Shown here piece after piece: positions 45,831 through 54,566 of a stretch of 64,000 nucleotides of DNA. This DNA is from Siphonobacter curvatus. GTDB taxonomy: Bacteria; Bacteroidota; Bacteroidia; Cytophagales; Spirosomataceae. Numbering within the stretch: position 1 is the stretch's first letter; each line of letters starts with the position of its first letter. The stretch lies in NCBI RefSeq assembly GCF_002943425.1, contig NZ_PTRA01000001.1, forward strand, positions 1,612,001 to 1,676,000, in the 5' to 3' direction. The notes under the pieces were generated by a model. That model was not told where the DNA came from. It made no database searches and saw only the letters and a list, made by a program, of their open reading frames with translations. Both the position numbers and the translations under genes were made by a program.

Positions 45831-46049
45831 ATGATTTCTCGAAAACCTTGGCCAGCCTTATGGGCTTCCTTGGATTCGTCCTTTAATCAGGCTACTCAGG
45901 TTGTACCCAAAGGTGCTCTTCTTCTGGTATCCGATGATCGGATGGTTTACCTGGATAGTCGGATGACTGGGCCTTTGTCTGACGCTTACGTGAAAGCCCT
46001 GTATATTTTGATAAGTGAACGCCCCCAGGTGATGGGACTTCCGTTATAA
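45831..46049 (+). CDS. Small uncharacterised protein
   Basis: A 72-aa product with no known domain. It has a plausible globular composition, VVPKGALLLVSDDRMVYLDSRM followed by a helix SDAYVKALYILISERP. ATG 45831 is favoured; an in-frame TTG lies at 45816. A promoter element precedes it and the DUF1877 gene starts 36 nt after its stop, so it could be a partner of that gene. It could also be spurious. Confidence 0.5.
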   Translation: MISRKPWPALWASLDSSFNQATQVVPKGALLLVSDDRMVYLDSRMTGPLSDAYVKALYILISERPQVMGLPL

Positions 46050-46085
46050 TACGCACCAATTAATTATCTTTTTAAAAACACCTGT

Positions 46086-46598
46086 ATGAGTTTAGGACTT
46101 TGGTTTCTCCGCGTCAGTGAGCATCGATTGAGACAGTATCAGATTAATGAAAAATTGGGCGAAGAAAACTTGCTGAAAAGTGATCTGGATGAGCCTAACG
46201 AACACTTACCCGAAGAATCCCGAACGGATGTTGACAAGGCTTGGGAAGGGATTATTTATCTATTGACGGGTAAACCCTTAAGCGAAGCGTTCTCGAACCC
46301 GCTAACCGTGCATATCTGTGGGAAACATAGTCTGGATGTCCCTTTAGAGTATGCCATGGTTTCACCCCGGTTTTTAACCGCGGCGGATGTAAAGGAATCG
46401 CTGGGAATACTAAACTTGCTGACGGATGATGTCTTAAGAAATCGTTTCAATGCGGAAGAAATGAATGCCTTAGATATTTATCCGGGGTATTGGGAAGAAA
46501 TTGAAGCCGACTATGTTCTAAATCAGTTTCAACATTTAAAAGAATTTTATGCGAAAGCTGCCGAGCAAAACCAGGCCGTTATTATGTATTTGTCTTAA
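46086..46598 (+). CDS. DUF1877 family protein (YfbM-like)
   Basis: A 170-aa protein of the DUF1877 family. It carries DVDKAWEGIIYLLTGKPL, the best-conserved stretch, and SPRFLTAADVKESLGIL, matching the usual R-x-L-T/S-x-x-x-V element. It is cytoplasmic. Members are often encoded near polymorphic toxin or immunity genes, but no toxin is visible here. It is followed by a strong terminator. Confidence 0.85.
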   Translation: MSLGLWFLRVSEHRLRQYQINEKLGEENLLKSDLDEPNEHLPEESRTDVDKAWEGIIYLLTGKPLSEAFSNPLTVHICGKHSLDVPLEYAMVSPRFLTAADVKESLGILNLLTDDVLRNRFNAEEMNALDIYPGYWEEIEADYVLNQFQHLKEFYAKAAEQNQAVIMYLS

Positions 46599-46601
46599 CA
46601 A

Positions 46602-46633
46602 AAAAAGGTACGGATAAGCATCCGTACCTTTTT
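46602..46633. terminator. Bidirectional terminator between DUF1877 and DUF4394 genes
   Basis: Perfect stem AAAAAGGTACGGAT / ATCCGTACCTTTTT with loop AAGC, between convergent genes. Confidence 0.9.
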
Positions 46634-46651
46634 ACTTTCTTGACGTAAAAC

Positions 46652-48181
46652 TTAAAAACCAAGTCCTAACGCAAAGCCGCTTACGCTGCGGTTAAAGGGA
46701 ATCGCTGGCGTTAGCTGACCCGAAGTCAGGTTTACCTTATACAGAGACGTGCTGCCACCGGAACGAAGCAGAGCCCAGGCATTGCCCGTCGTACCGCCAA
46801 TGTCGAAACCGTTGGCACCCGTTGCATCTACGCCCGTGGCCCCTACGGCTACTTGCGTACCATTATTCGGAGGTACCTGCTGCGTCAATTGATCGGTATT
46901 GGTATCAATGTTGAAAAGCGTCGTAGCCGTGGTACCAGCGTAGTTGTTGGTATACGCCGAAGCGGTCACCGTAGGCGTGCCGGGATTGAGCGTACCATCA
47001 ACGGTAGCAACCAGATCTGCTGGATTTACCCGCAGGTTCTGACCTGTATTGCTGATGATGCGAATGCGATCCGCTACCGGATTAAAGTCAAAGCCGAAAT
47101 CCGTACCATCCAGCTTCACACTGAGTTCACCCGTACCGGCCGCTAGTGCAGCGGCTCCCGATGAAGTGTTAAGGATATACACCCGGCTAGTACTGCCCAG
47201 AGCGTACAATTGGCCCGTAGCCGGGCGGAAGTCAATACCCAGAATTTTTTCATTGGCCTGAATGCCTGTGATGGGTTTGGCTACTACAGATGCCGCATCC
47301 CCCGGATTAAAAATCAGTAATTCGTTACTTGCCGCATCTACTGCGTAAGCTACCGCTTGCGGAGGAAGGGCAATACCTAACAATTCCTGGCTCAGGTCGC
47401 CCAGTTTTTTCAGGCTGCCGTTTCCTACATCCACCTGCGTAATTTCCCATTTGCCTTCCACTTTGACAGAAGCCAGCGTAAAGGAATTATCCGGAGCGAT
47501 GTCAAAACCACCCACGGCTTCTACGTCCAGTCCCAGGGGGCCTACCGGAACGAGCGTACCATTGTTGGGGGGATCTTGTTTATATAATTGATTCGTAACG
47601 GGATCAATGTCGTACAGAACGGTACTGGTTGCCCCAGCTTTGCTATTGGTATACGCCGCTGCCGTAATGGCAGCCCCGCTAATGCCGTTAATGACTCCGT
47701 CTACTGCTGCAGTAGCTCCCGTCTCGGGATGCAGTCGCAGGTTTTGACCTTTGTTCGTAACCAGACGAATCCGATCAACGGTAGGGTTAAAATCAAAAGC
47801 TACTTCGGTACCATCCAGGGCCGGTGCAAAAGGCTGCGAACCTACCTGGGTAGCGGTACCGGCGGCGGTTCCTTCGGTCAGGTTGATGGTATAGAGCTTG
47901 CTGGCGTCGGTCACTGCGTACAATTGACCCGTAGCCGGACGAAAATCGATGGCTAACACTCGCTCATTCTGCGGAACGCCGATTTTCAGGGTTCGCGTAG
48001 GAGCATTGGGTGATTGGACATTGAGTTCCAGCAACTGATTGCCGGCAGTGAGACCAAAAAATTTCTGGTTGGGCAGTGGGTCCGGTGGGGTGCGGTGGTC
48101 TGTACAAGATTGCAGGGCGACCAGAGAAGCCAGGGTAAGGATGGCTCCGACCTTACGGATGCCTTTGTACGCATGTAGCAT
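46652..48181 (-). CDS. Lipoprotein with two DUF4394 domains
   Basis: A 509-aa lipoprotein with a signal ending LQSC (Cys26). Two tandem DUF4394 units of about 230 residues follow (about 40-270 and 275-505). Each repeats the same strings: ILGIDFRPATGQLYA (first copy VLAIDFRPATGQLYA), DRIRxxxNxGQNLR and VxAVGGFDI/VDATGANGFDI-like segments. The repeats suggest internal duplication into a beta-propeller-like structure. It is expected on the cell surface or in the periplasm. Function unknown. Confidence 0.88.
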   Translation of the reverse strand: MLHAYKGIRKVGAILTLASLVALQSCTDHRTPPDPLPNQKFFGLTAGNQLLELNVQSPNAPTRTLKIGVPQNERVLAIDFRPATGQLYAVTDASKLYTINLTEGTAAGTATQVGSQPFAPALDGTEVAFDFNPTVDRIRLVTNKGQNLRLHPETGATAAVDGVINGISGAAITAAAYTNSKAGATSTVLYDIDPVTNQLYKQDPPNNGTLVPVGPLGLDVEAVGGFDIAPDNSFTLASVKVEGKWEITQVDVGNGSLKKLGDLSQELLGIALPPQAVAYAVDAASNELLIFNPGDAASVVAKPITGIQANEKILGIDFRPATGQLYALGSTSRVYILNTSSGAAALAAGTGELSVKLDGTDFGFDFNPVADRIRIISNTGQNLRVNPADLVATVDGTLNPGTPTVTASAYTNNYAGTTATTLFNIDTNTDQLTQQVPPNNGTQVAVGATGVDATGANGFDIGGTTGNAWALLRSGGSTSLYKVNLTSGQLTPAIPFNRSVSGFALGLGF

Positions 48182-48521
48182 GTTTACAGGGATTTTAGAA
48201 GCGTTAGTGATAGAAGCGGGGCGGTATAGGTTTATGGCACTAACATTTGTTAAGCCCTCGCTAACCTAACTGTAAAATTTTAATATGGTTTTAACGTGGT
48301 TTTAATTTTTTATCGTGAATACTATTTGTGAAGGATAATTATTATAGATAATTTATTGATTTTCAGAATATTAAATGTAGTTAATAAAAATTGATTTTTA
48401 TCAATATTTTTTGTCGAGCTGATAACCTAAGCTAATCTTTAATGGCTAGGATTGACGTTAATCGTGCGTATTTGCAGGAGTTTTGAAGTCGCAAGAAGCT
48501 GTATCTTTGTTAAAAAAGTAG
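48182..48521. other. AT-rich divergent intergenic region
   Basis: 340 nt between the divergent DUF4394 gene and the kinase-like gene. 48290-48440 is strongly A/T-rich. TATCTTTG at 48502-48509, with TTTTG at 48481-48485, is a promoter candidate for the plus-strand gene. I saw no ORF, hairpin or repeat copy. Confidence 0.45.
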
Positions 48522-49559
48522 ATGAGCGAGGACGTAACTATTCATAAGAAGAAGCCCCTTTTTCCAATCAGTGCGGAACTACATAGATATTTGCATACCT
48601 ATCAGCGGGAAGCCCGCCTTCCCATTGGCTACAATGATCTGATGAACTTTCGGGAAACGATTCCGGTGATTGACAAACACGGAAAAGATACCCTTTGGGA
48701 ATCGCCTATCTATCCGCCCTACGACATCGACCGGATTCATAATGGTTTGAAGAAAATATACGCCATGCTGAATACCTCGGGGAACATCGATATCGTCGAG
48801 CATAAGTACATCGACCGGATTGACTACTGTACCTTTGGCAACACGCATCCTTTCCGAATCCGAATCGTGAATCGGCTCAATGACGTCTATGATTACTTCT
48901 ACGTCAAAAAAGCCGACGCTTCCCGGATTTATGGGTTGGAACTGGAACATACGCTTTCTCCCAACCACGTCAACTACCTCGTCGATCATACTACGCTCAT
49001 TGAAGAGCACATTGCGGGTATTCCGGGTGATATTTTTCACCACAAATACATGCAGAATGCGGAGTACAACCGGATTCGTATTGCTAAAGAGTTTGTGAAG
49101 TTCAACGAACGCTGCCTGATTATGCTACTCGGTGACATGCGTTCGTACAACTTTGTCTGGCAGATAACCCCCGATTTTGATGACTTTCAATTTCGGATTC
49201 GCTGTATTGATTTCGATCAGCAGTTTTACGAGGGAAATCGCCGGGTGTACATGCCTCAGTTTTTCAAGGAAAACCTGCCGTACGTGAAACTGGCGATGGA
49301 GCACCTGACCGATAAAACCGTCTGGCAGTACCAGCAGGAGGAACGGTCGATGCTTGTACACCGCATTCGCAGTGAACGGCACCGACTGGCTCATCTGCGA
49401 GACGTAGCGAATCGAAACCCCCTTTCATCGCCCGATAACATTGTAACGTTGAAAAAAGGACTGGCGGATTATTATAAAAATAGACTGTATCTGAAGTGTA
49501 ACAGCATGGTTGATATTGTGGAGTTGAATATCAAGAATGTAATTCGCCAGATTATTTAG
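48522..49559 (+). CDS. Uncharacterised protein with kinase-like (APH-type) motifs
   Basis: A 345-aa cytoplasmic protein of no recognised family. Three short motifs in kinase order are visible: YDYFYVKKAD (possible ATP Lys129/130), LIEEHIAGIPGD (hinge-like, about 159-170), GDMRSYNFVW (204-213, like the catalytic G/H-D-x-x-x-x-N loop) and RCIDFDQQFYEG (229-232 IDFD, like the metal Asp). A eukaryotic-like or aminoglycoside-phosphotransferase fold is therefore possible. It is led by TATCTTTG and overlaps the end of the convergent glycosyltransferase gene by 8 nt. Confidence 0.8.
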   Translation: MSEDVTIHKKKPLFPISAELHRYLHTYQREARLPIGYNDLMNFRETIPVIDKHGKDTLWESPIYPPYDIDRIHNGLKKIYAMLNTSGNIDIVEHKYIDRIDYCTFGNTHPFRIRIVNRLNDVYDYFYVKKADASRIYGLELEHTLSPNHVNYLVDHTTLIEEHIAGIPGDIFHHKYMQNAEYNRIRIAKEFVKFNERCLIMLLGDMRSYNFVWQITPDFDDFQFRIRCIDFDQQFYEGNRRVYMPQFFKENLPYVKLAMEHLTDKTVWQYQQEERSMLVHRIRSERHRLAHLRDVANRNPLSSPDNIVTLKKGLADYYKNRLYLKCNSMVDIVELNIKNVIRQII

Positions 49560-50781
49560 CCGAACTTTTTGCAGGGAAAAAAGCCGCCACATACAGAAAG
49601 ACGAAAGGCATGGCAGGGATCATATAGCGTAGGAGTGGAATCAAGAGTAACGTCGTTCCCCAGAAATAAAGAATTAACAACGCAGGCAGTACTGAAATTA
49701 AAGTCAGACTCTTTGTGCGATAGTAACGAATGAAACCTGCTAGAGCTAGCAATAAATAACTGAGCTGAATCCATTTAGTAAAGGATTCGTATGGATTATT
49801 CCAAAGGCCATACCAGCAACGCGTAGCTTTCAAGCCGATAAGTTGCAGGAGTACACCGCCATTTGAATGAAGAAGCTCATGCATCATAGCCTGGGTAGTA
49901 GGCTTAGCATGAGCGATCCGGTCCATTAAGACATACACTGAGGCGGGAACCGAGACACGTTGGCCATGATACATCTCGTGACCAAATAGCAAACCTTGCT
50001 GGATAACTAAAACAGATTTACCTTGAACGGGAATCCATTCATCATTGTGTAAATAAACGTATAATTCCCAAGGAAAGACAACGAGTAAAAAGCTCAAAAC
50101 CCAAACTAATAAAGCATACTTTAGTTGGCCACTACTCTGGACATCCTTAGTGGATAAAAAAGTACGTTTAAAAACTAAAACTATGGCCCAGGCAATGGCT
50201 AGGTAAAGGGTAATAGGACGAATTAAACAGGAGATTCCCAGACAAAGACCACTGCCGATTAAATACGATAAGGTAGGGCGAGTCAGAAATTTACCTAACA
50301 GAAAAATCGAAGCTAGAAAAAACAGTAAAAAAGGGACTTCACTGTTAGGCTGAATGATTAAAATCAATTGAAAAGGATACGTACACCAGAGGAGAGGTAC
50401 TAATTCCGCTCGTTGATCCTGAAAATAAATTCTAGCAATACTTCTGATCAAAAGTAAAGATCCAGCCCCAACCCATAGATTCATTCCAATAACAACCAGG
50501 GGCCTGGAAACATGGATAAGGTCGGCGAAGAGATGTAATGGAACTAAATACAGGGAGTAGCCCGGCGGAAAAAAAGTAAAAGCTTTTCCTTGATCTATAT
50601 AACCATTCCCAGCTAAAATCACATCCGTTATTCGGGTATACGTAGCATAGTCCGGGGGTAGGGGACGTTTCCCGGAAAAAATCAATACTACGATCAACTC
50701 AAACAATAAACTTCCAACCAGCCAAATCCATTTTTTACGGGTTTCGCTGACTGGAAGTTTATGAAGAAAGGTGTGTATCAA
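49552..50781 (-). CDS. Membrane glycosyltransferase, GT39/ArnT-like
   Basis: A 409-aa polytopic membrane protein with about ten helices. The first extracytoplasmic loop has PPDYATYTRI and TFFPPGYSLYLVPLH, matching the acidic residue and P-G-Y pattern of polyprenyl-phosphate-sugar-dependent GT39/GT83 transferases. A periplasmic loop follows later. The acceptor is unknown. It lies 9 nt downstream of pyrF. The sequence looks more A/T-rich than the surrounding genes, and recent acquisition is possible. Confidence 0.78.
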   Translation of the reverse strand: MIHTFLHKLPVSETRKKWIWLVGSLLFELIVVLIFSGKRPLPPDYATYTRITDVILAGNGYIDQGKAFTFFPPGYSLYLVPLHLFADLIHVSRPLVVIGMNLWVGAGSLLLIRSIARIYFQDQRAELVPLLWCTYPFQLILIIQPNSEVPFLLFFLASIFLLGKFLTRPTLSYLIGSGLCLGISCLIRPITLYLAIAWAIVLVFKRTFLSTKDVQSSGQLKYALLVWVLSFLLVVFPWELYVYLHNDEWIPVQGKSVLVIQQGLLFGHEMYHGQRVSVPASVYVLMDRIAHAKPTTQAMMHELLHSNGGVLLQLIGLKATRCWYGLWNNPYESFTKWIQLSYLLLALAGFIRYYRTKSLTLISVLPALLILYFWGTTLLLIPLLRYMIPAMPFVFLYVAAFFPAKSSAK

Positions 50782-50790
50782 AGTTTTAGC

Positions 50791-51636
50791 TTACAGATAA
50801 GTTTCCAGATAACCAGCCATTTCCTGTTGTACCTTACGAGCTTCATCAGCGGCCCGTTCGGCAAAATCAGCACCCGAAGAGGCGTAAATAATTGCCCGAG
50901 AAGAGTTGACCAGTAGTCCGCACTGCCGATTCATACCATACCGCGATACTTCTTCCAAACTACCACCCTGGGCTCCCACACCGGGAACGAGCAGAAAATG
51001 CTCGGGTGCCAGCTCACGAATGCGTTGGAGTTGGTCGGCCCGAGTAGCTCCGACTACGTACATGAGCTGATCATGGCTGCCCCAGTTTTGCGAGGTCATC
51101 AATACCTGCTCAAATAAGGCTCGGGCGTGGGGGACTTCCGCGTTTTTAACGACTTCGAGACGTTGAAAATCAGAGCTTCCGACGTTGGAAGTTAAGGCTA
51201 GTAGAATAACCCATTTCCCTGGAAAGGCCAGAAAAGGTTTCACGGAATCTTCGCCCATGTACGGAGCAACGGTTACCGAATCAAAATCCAGTCCGGAAGC
51301 CGACTTGTCAAAAAAAGCCCGAGCGTACAAACCTGATGTATTTCCAATATCGCCTCGTTTAGCATCCGCAATGGTGAAGCATTCCTTAGGAATAATTTCC
51401 AGCGTTTTTTGCAGACTTTCCCAGCCTTTCGGCCCCAGTGCTTCGTAAAAAGCCAGATTAGGCTTATAGGCTACGGCGTATGCCTGCGTTGCTTCGATGA
51501 TAGCCCGATTAAACGCAAAAATGGGGTCGGGTTCATTACGAAGAGAAGGGGGTATTTTCTGGATGTCCGTATCCAGACCCACGCAGAGGTAGGAAGACTT
51601 GGCTTTGATTTGAGCAAAAAGTTCAGAACGAGTCAC
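50791..51636 (-). CDS. pyrF: Orotidine 5'-phosphate decarboxylase
   Basis: PyrF converts OMP to UMP in pyrimidine synthesis. The 281-aa protein belongs to the longer type-2 PyrF group. The active-site charged network is [13 protein letters not shown] (Lys93, with Asp91 and Asp96). [15 protein letters not shown] is the phosphate-binding motif. It is divergent from rfbC and followed by the membrane glycosyltransferase gene. Confidence 0.96.
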   Translation of the reverse strand: MTRSELFAQIKAKSSYLCVGLDTDIQKIPPSLRNEPDPIFAFNRAIIEATQAYAVAYKPNLAFYEALGPKGWESLQKTLEIIPKECFTIADAKRGDIGNTSGLYARAFFDKSASGLDFDSVTVAPYMGEDSVKPFLAFPGKWVILLALTSNVGSSDFQRLEVVKNAEVPHARALFEQVLMTSQNWGSHDQLMYVVGATRADQLQRIRELAPEHFLLVPGVGAQGGSLEEVSRYGMNRQCGLLVNSSRAIIYASSGADFAERAADEARKVQQEMAGYLETYL

Positions 51637-51758
51637 GGGAAAAAAAGAAAAGGATTGATACAGCGGTCCTTGCTGAGGGTCAGGAATTCAATCTAAGCAC
51701 ATTCTCACCGTTCCATAAACTTTCGTTAATAAAAACGTAGCTGGCTTTAGGATTTTCC

Positions 51759-51766
51759 TATTTTTG
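51759..51766 (+). promoter_or_regulatory. Promoter -7 element for rfbC
   Basis: TATTTTTG at 51759-51766, 52 nt before the rfbC ATG. It also lies upstream of the first in-frame codon (51777). Confidence 0.4.
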
Positions 51767-51818
51767 TCCGACAAAATTGTCTTGCTATTTTCAAACTCGC
51801 AACCCTTTTACACATTGC

Positions 51819-52388
51819 ATGGAATTTCGTCCTGGTCACCTAACCGGATTAGTTGAACTTTTCCCCCGGATTTTTGAAGATGAACGCGGCTTCTTTTGGG
51901 AGTCGTATAATGAGCCAGTTTTCACCCAGGCGGGCCTTCCAACGGCCAGTCAGTTCGTTCAGGATAACCACTCTTGGTCTAAAAAAGGCGTCTTGCGTGG
52001 TTTACACTGTCAACACGAACCTTTTGCTCAGGGAAAGCTGGTACGGTGTACGCAGGGAAAAGTACTCGATGTTGTGGTCGATATTCGCCCCGATTCTCCG
52101 ACGTTTGGCCAGCATGAAAAATTTCTGCTGACGGCAGAACGTGGAAACATGCTTTGGGTACCACCGGGGTTTGCTCACGGATTCATTGCTCTAGAAGAAG
52201 CAACGTTCATGTACAAGTGTACCAACTTGTATAATAAACCCGCCGAATCAGGTCTGTTATGGAATGACCCGGAGTTGGGTATCGACTGGGAATTCGAAAC
52301 GTATGGTATCGAAACTCCCATCGTATCCGAAAAAGATCAGATCCTGCCTACCTGGAAAGACTTCCAGTCTCAGGTGGCCGTTAAATAA
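51819..52388 (+). CDS. rfbC: dTDP-4-dehydrorhamnose 3,5-epimerase
   Basis: RfbC epimerises dTDP-4-keto-6-deoxyglucose in dTDP-L-rhamnose synthesis. The 189-aa cupin has the catalytic His63 in VLRGLHCQ, preceded by QDNHSWSKKGV. LWVPPGFAHGFIAL and TNLYNKPAESGLLWNDPELGIDW are hallmark motifs. ATG 51819 is the natural start (MEFRP); the frame is open from TTG 51777. rfbA, rfbB and rfbD are not in the window. Confidence 0.96.
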   Translation: MEFRPGHLTGLVELFPRIFEDERGFFWESYNEPVFTQAGLPTASQFVQDNHSWSKKGVLRGLHCQHEPFAQGKLVRCTQGKVLDVVVDIRPDSPTFGQHEKFLLTAERGNMLWVPPGFAHGFIALEEATFMYKCTNLYNKPAESGLLWNDPELGIDWEFETYGIETPIVSEKDQILPTWKDFQSQVAVK

Positions 52389-52403
52389 TACGTTTGATTA
52401 ACA

Positions 52404-52432
52404 GAAAAGCCCGGTATACGCCGGGCTTTTTC
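52404..52432 (+). terminator. rfbC terminator
   Basis: AAAAGCCCGG / CCGGGCTTTTT stem with loop TATACG. Confidence 0.85.
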
Positions 52433-52440
52433 GTTGGGTT

Positions 52441-52965
52441 ATGAATAATAAATCATGTACGCGGGGACTGGCCATTGCAGAGGTGCTGAAATCATTTCGG
52501 TCGCCCAACTTATGGGGATTCGTAATCGCTCGTCTGGACGTAACAGCTTCTTTGCAAACGGAACAGGACCAATACTGGCGAAATGCCCGAATGGTCGTAT
52601 TACGCCATCCGCTGGGAGCCGATCAACTATCCGTACTGCTAGTGAAACCACCCGTTGACCCAATCCCCGGTTTGGTAGTACAGGAGGGAGGCGATAACTT
52701 TTGTACCGGAGCTCAGGTCGATGCCTACCTGCAACATACGGGAGACGATAACCCGATTCATCGCGGTCCGGCGGCTTTGGTACCCGGCTTGCTGTTACTG
52801 TCAGAGCTGGAAAAACAGTTTCTCTGCGAGCCCCTACGATTTTTTTCCGTACAGTTTAAATCGGCTTTACGCGTGAATGAGCCGTTTGTGGTGGATAGGC
52901 AGGAACTCGGGCGTATCCAGGTAAAAAAAACTGACGGCACGCTGATTTTACGCGTACAACTATGA
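52441..52965 (+). CDS. MaoC-like/hotdog-fold protein
   Basis: A 174-aa protein of the hotdog superfamily. TGDDNPIHRGPAALVPGLLLLSEL (GDDNPIH at 101-107) is the MaoC dehydratase signature. The helix after it normally continues with Gly-Thr/His for CoA binding; here it reads LVPGLLLL. A hydratase or dehydratase acting on acyl thioesters is plausible, but activity is unproven. Its stop overlaps the ATG of the TenI-like gene by 4 nt (ATGA), a coupling that links it to thiamine genes. Confidence 0.78.
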   Translation: MNNKSCTRGLAIAEVLKSFRSPNLWGFVIARLDVTASLQTEQDQYWRNARMVVLRHPLGADQLSVLLVKPPVDPIPGLVVQEGGDNFCTGAQVDAYLQHTGDDNPIHRGPAALVPGLLLLSELEKQFLCEPLRFFSVQFKSALRVNEPFVVDRQELGRIQVKKTDGTLILRVQL

Positions 52966-53528
52966 AATCATTTTTATTGGTGGGTATTACCGAAGATACC
53001 CCTCTGCCGTCTTCACTCGTCGAAACATTGCTCGAAACGGGTCTGGATTACTTGTACTGGCGAAAAACCAACCTCATGGCGGACCCGCCACCGCATCCAT
53101 CCGCTGAACGCATTTTAGTGGCTTCGGCTACCCCGATTCCGGGAGCCCATCGCTGGCACGTGAAAGAGCGGCAACAGGCGGCGTTAAAGTCGTGTGCCCC
53201 TTTTTCGACCAGTATTCATGATCTGGCTCAGTGGCCGAAGTGGGCGGGTCGGGCAACGCTGGTGTTTTTTAGTCCCGTGTTTCCCAGCATCAGTAAGCCC
53301 GGTTACGGCCCTTCACTGCCGTTGGAGCAGCTACAACAGCAAATCGCGGCGATTCGCTCGGCGGCTACTGAACCGTTGCCCCAGTTGATTGCTCTGGGTG
53401 GCGTACACGCCGGAACTATTGCACGGGTACAGCAGGCCGGTTTCGACGGGGCTGCGATCATGGGAGCACTCTGGAAAAGTTCGGATCCGGTAGCCGCTTT
53501 ACGGGAATTGAAAAGTCAGGTTCGCTGA
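52962..53528 (+). CDS. Thiamine phosphate synthase-related protein (TenI-like)
   Basis: A 188-aa TIM-barrel protein resembling ThiE/TenI. YLYWRKTN replaces the substrate-contact QLR-K motif of true ThiE. VFFSPVFPSISKPGYG and QLIALGGVHAGTIARVQQAGFDGAAIMGAL match the phosphate-binding C-terminal half. Shorter second ThiE-like proteins of this kind in Bacteroidota are thought to be TenI-type thiazole tautomerases, but that is inference. It is convergent with the thiF gene, overlapping its 3' end by 30 nt. Confidence 0.82.
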   Translation: MKSFLLVGITEDTPLPSSLVETLLETGLDYLYWRKTNLMADPPPHPSAERILVASATPIPGAHRWHVKERQQAALKSCAPFSTSIHDLAQWPKWAGRATLVFFSPVFPSISKPGYGPSLPLEQLQQQIAAIRSAATEPLPQLIALGGVHAGTIARVQQAGFDGAAIMGALWKSSDPVAALRELKSQVR

Positions 53529-54566
53529 GTCCCGAACGGCCTGAATGCCACCGCGTAAGGAGTACACCCGCGTAAATCCTTTATCCTGCAAAAACTGAAC
53601 GGCTTTCTTGCTGCGAACGCCCGACTGGCAGTGGACAACGATGGTACGATCCCGAGGTAGACTTTCGTAGCTGTCAGACAATTCCGAGAGCGGAATAAGC
53701 TGACCACCGAGATGATCCAGTTCATACTCCTGAGGCTCCCGAACGTCGAGCAGAAGCAACGATTCATCCGCGTTCATTCGTGCGAGCCATTTCTCAACGG
53801 AAAGCTCCGGTATGATTTCCACGGGGGCGGACAACGCGGTAATACGCCGGTTTTCCGGATTCAACGCAAACGAAAAACTGGAAAATGAAAAGTTCAGGAC
53901 GTTGAACGTCAGGATTATTCCGCTTAAAGGCTCACCAATTTCCGTAATCAGTTTGATGACTTCCGTCGCCATTAGGCAACCCGTTAAGCCCGGTAAAACG
54001 CCCAGGACGCCCACAATGCTACAGGCTTCCAGTTCACTAGGCTCCGGGTACAGGCAACGGTAGGTGGGACCGCCCTGGTAATTGAAGACGCTGACCTGCC
54101 CCTCAAATTTGTAAATCGAGCCAAAAATCAGCGGTTTGTTTAGTAGCACGCAGGCATCATTGACCAAGTACCGCGTAGCGAAATTATCGGAACCATCCAC
54201 GACGAAATCGTAAGAAGCCAGAATCATTTCGGCGTTTTCAGGCATCAGGAAACAGGCATGAACAGTGTAGTCGAGATGTGGATTCTGCTGGTATAAAACC
54301 TCGGCCGCCACTTCGGCCTTATTACGACCCATGTGAGCGGTTGAAAACAGAATTTGTCGCTGAAGATTACTCAGTTCGACCGTATCCCCGTCGATGATGC
54401 CCAGCGTACCCACGCCCGCCGCTGTGAGGTATTGCAGTACGGGGCAACCCAATCCACCCGCCCCGACGACGGCCACACGGGCGTTTTTCAAGCGTTCCTG
54501 TCCAGCCAGACCCACTTCTGGCAGACGAATGTGGCGGCTGTATCGTTTGAGTTCGTCTTCGTTCAT
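53499..54566 (-). CDS. thiF: ThiF/MoeB-type adenylyltransferase with C-terminal rhodanese domain
   Basis: A 355-aa E1-like enzyme that adenylates the C-terminus of ThiS and helps load sulfur. It has the ATP site VVGAGGLGCPV (about 34-44), NFATRYLVNDACV, and Cys171/Cys182 in RCLYP and EACSIVGVLG, one of which is the persulfide or acyl acceptor. A rhodanese domain (about 265-355) with VVHCQSGVRSKKA (loop Cys) follows. The two CxxC zinc pairs of MoeB/ThiF are missing. Context in the thi operon and its 4-nt overlap with thiH favour thiF over moeB. Confidence 0.9.
   Translation of the reverse strand: MNEDELKRYSRHIRLPEVGLAGQERLKNARVAVVGAGGLGCPVLQYLTAAGVGTLGIIDGDTVELSNLQRQILFSTAHMGRNKAEVAAEVLYQQNPHLDYTVHACFLMPENAEMILASYDFVVDGSDNFATRYLVNDACVLLNKPLIFGSIYKFEGQVSVFNYQGGPTYRCLYPEPSELEACSIVGVLGVLPGLTGCLMATEVIKLITEIGEPLSGIILTFNVLNFSFSSFSFALNPENRRITALSAPVEIIPELSVEKWLARMNADESLLLLDVREPQEYELDHLGGQLIPLSELSDSYESLPRDRTIVVHCQSGVRSKKAVQFLQDKGFTRVYSLRGGIQAVRDSANLTFQFP

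Noticed and set aside
46086-46598. DUF1877 gene as an immunity gene of a toxin system
   Set aside because: No toxin, Rhs, WXG or secretion gene lies nearby; the only close partner is a 72-aa protein without toxin-like features.
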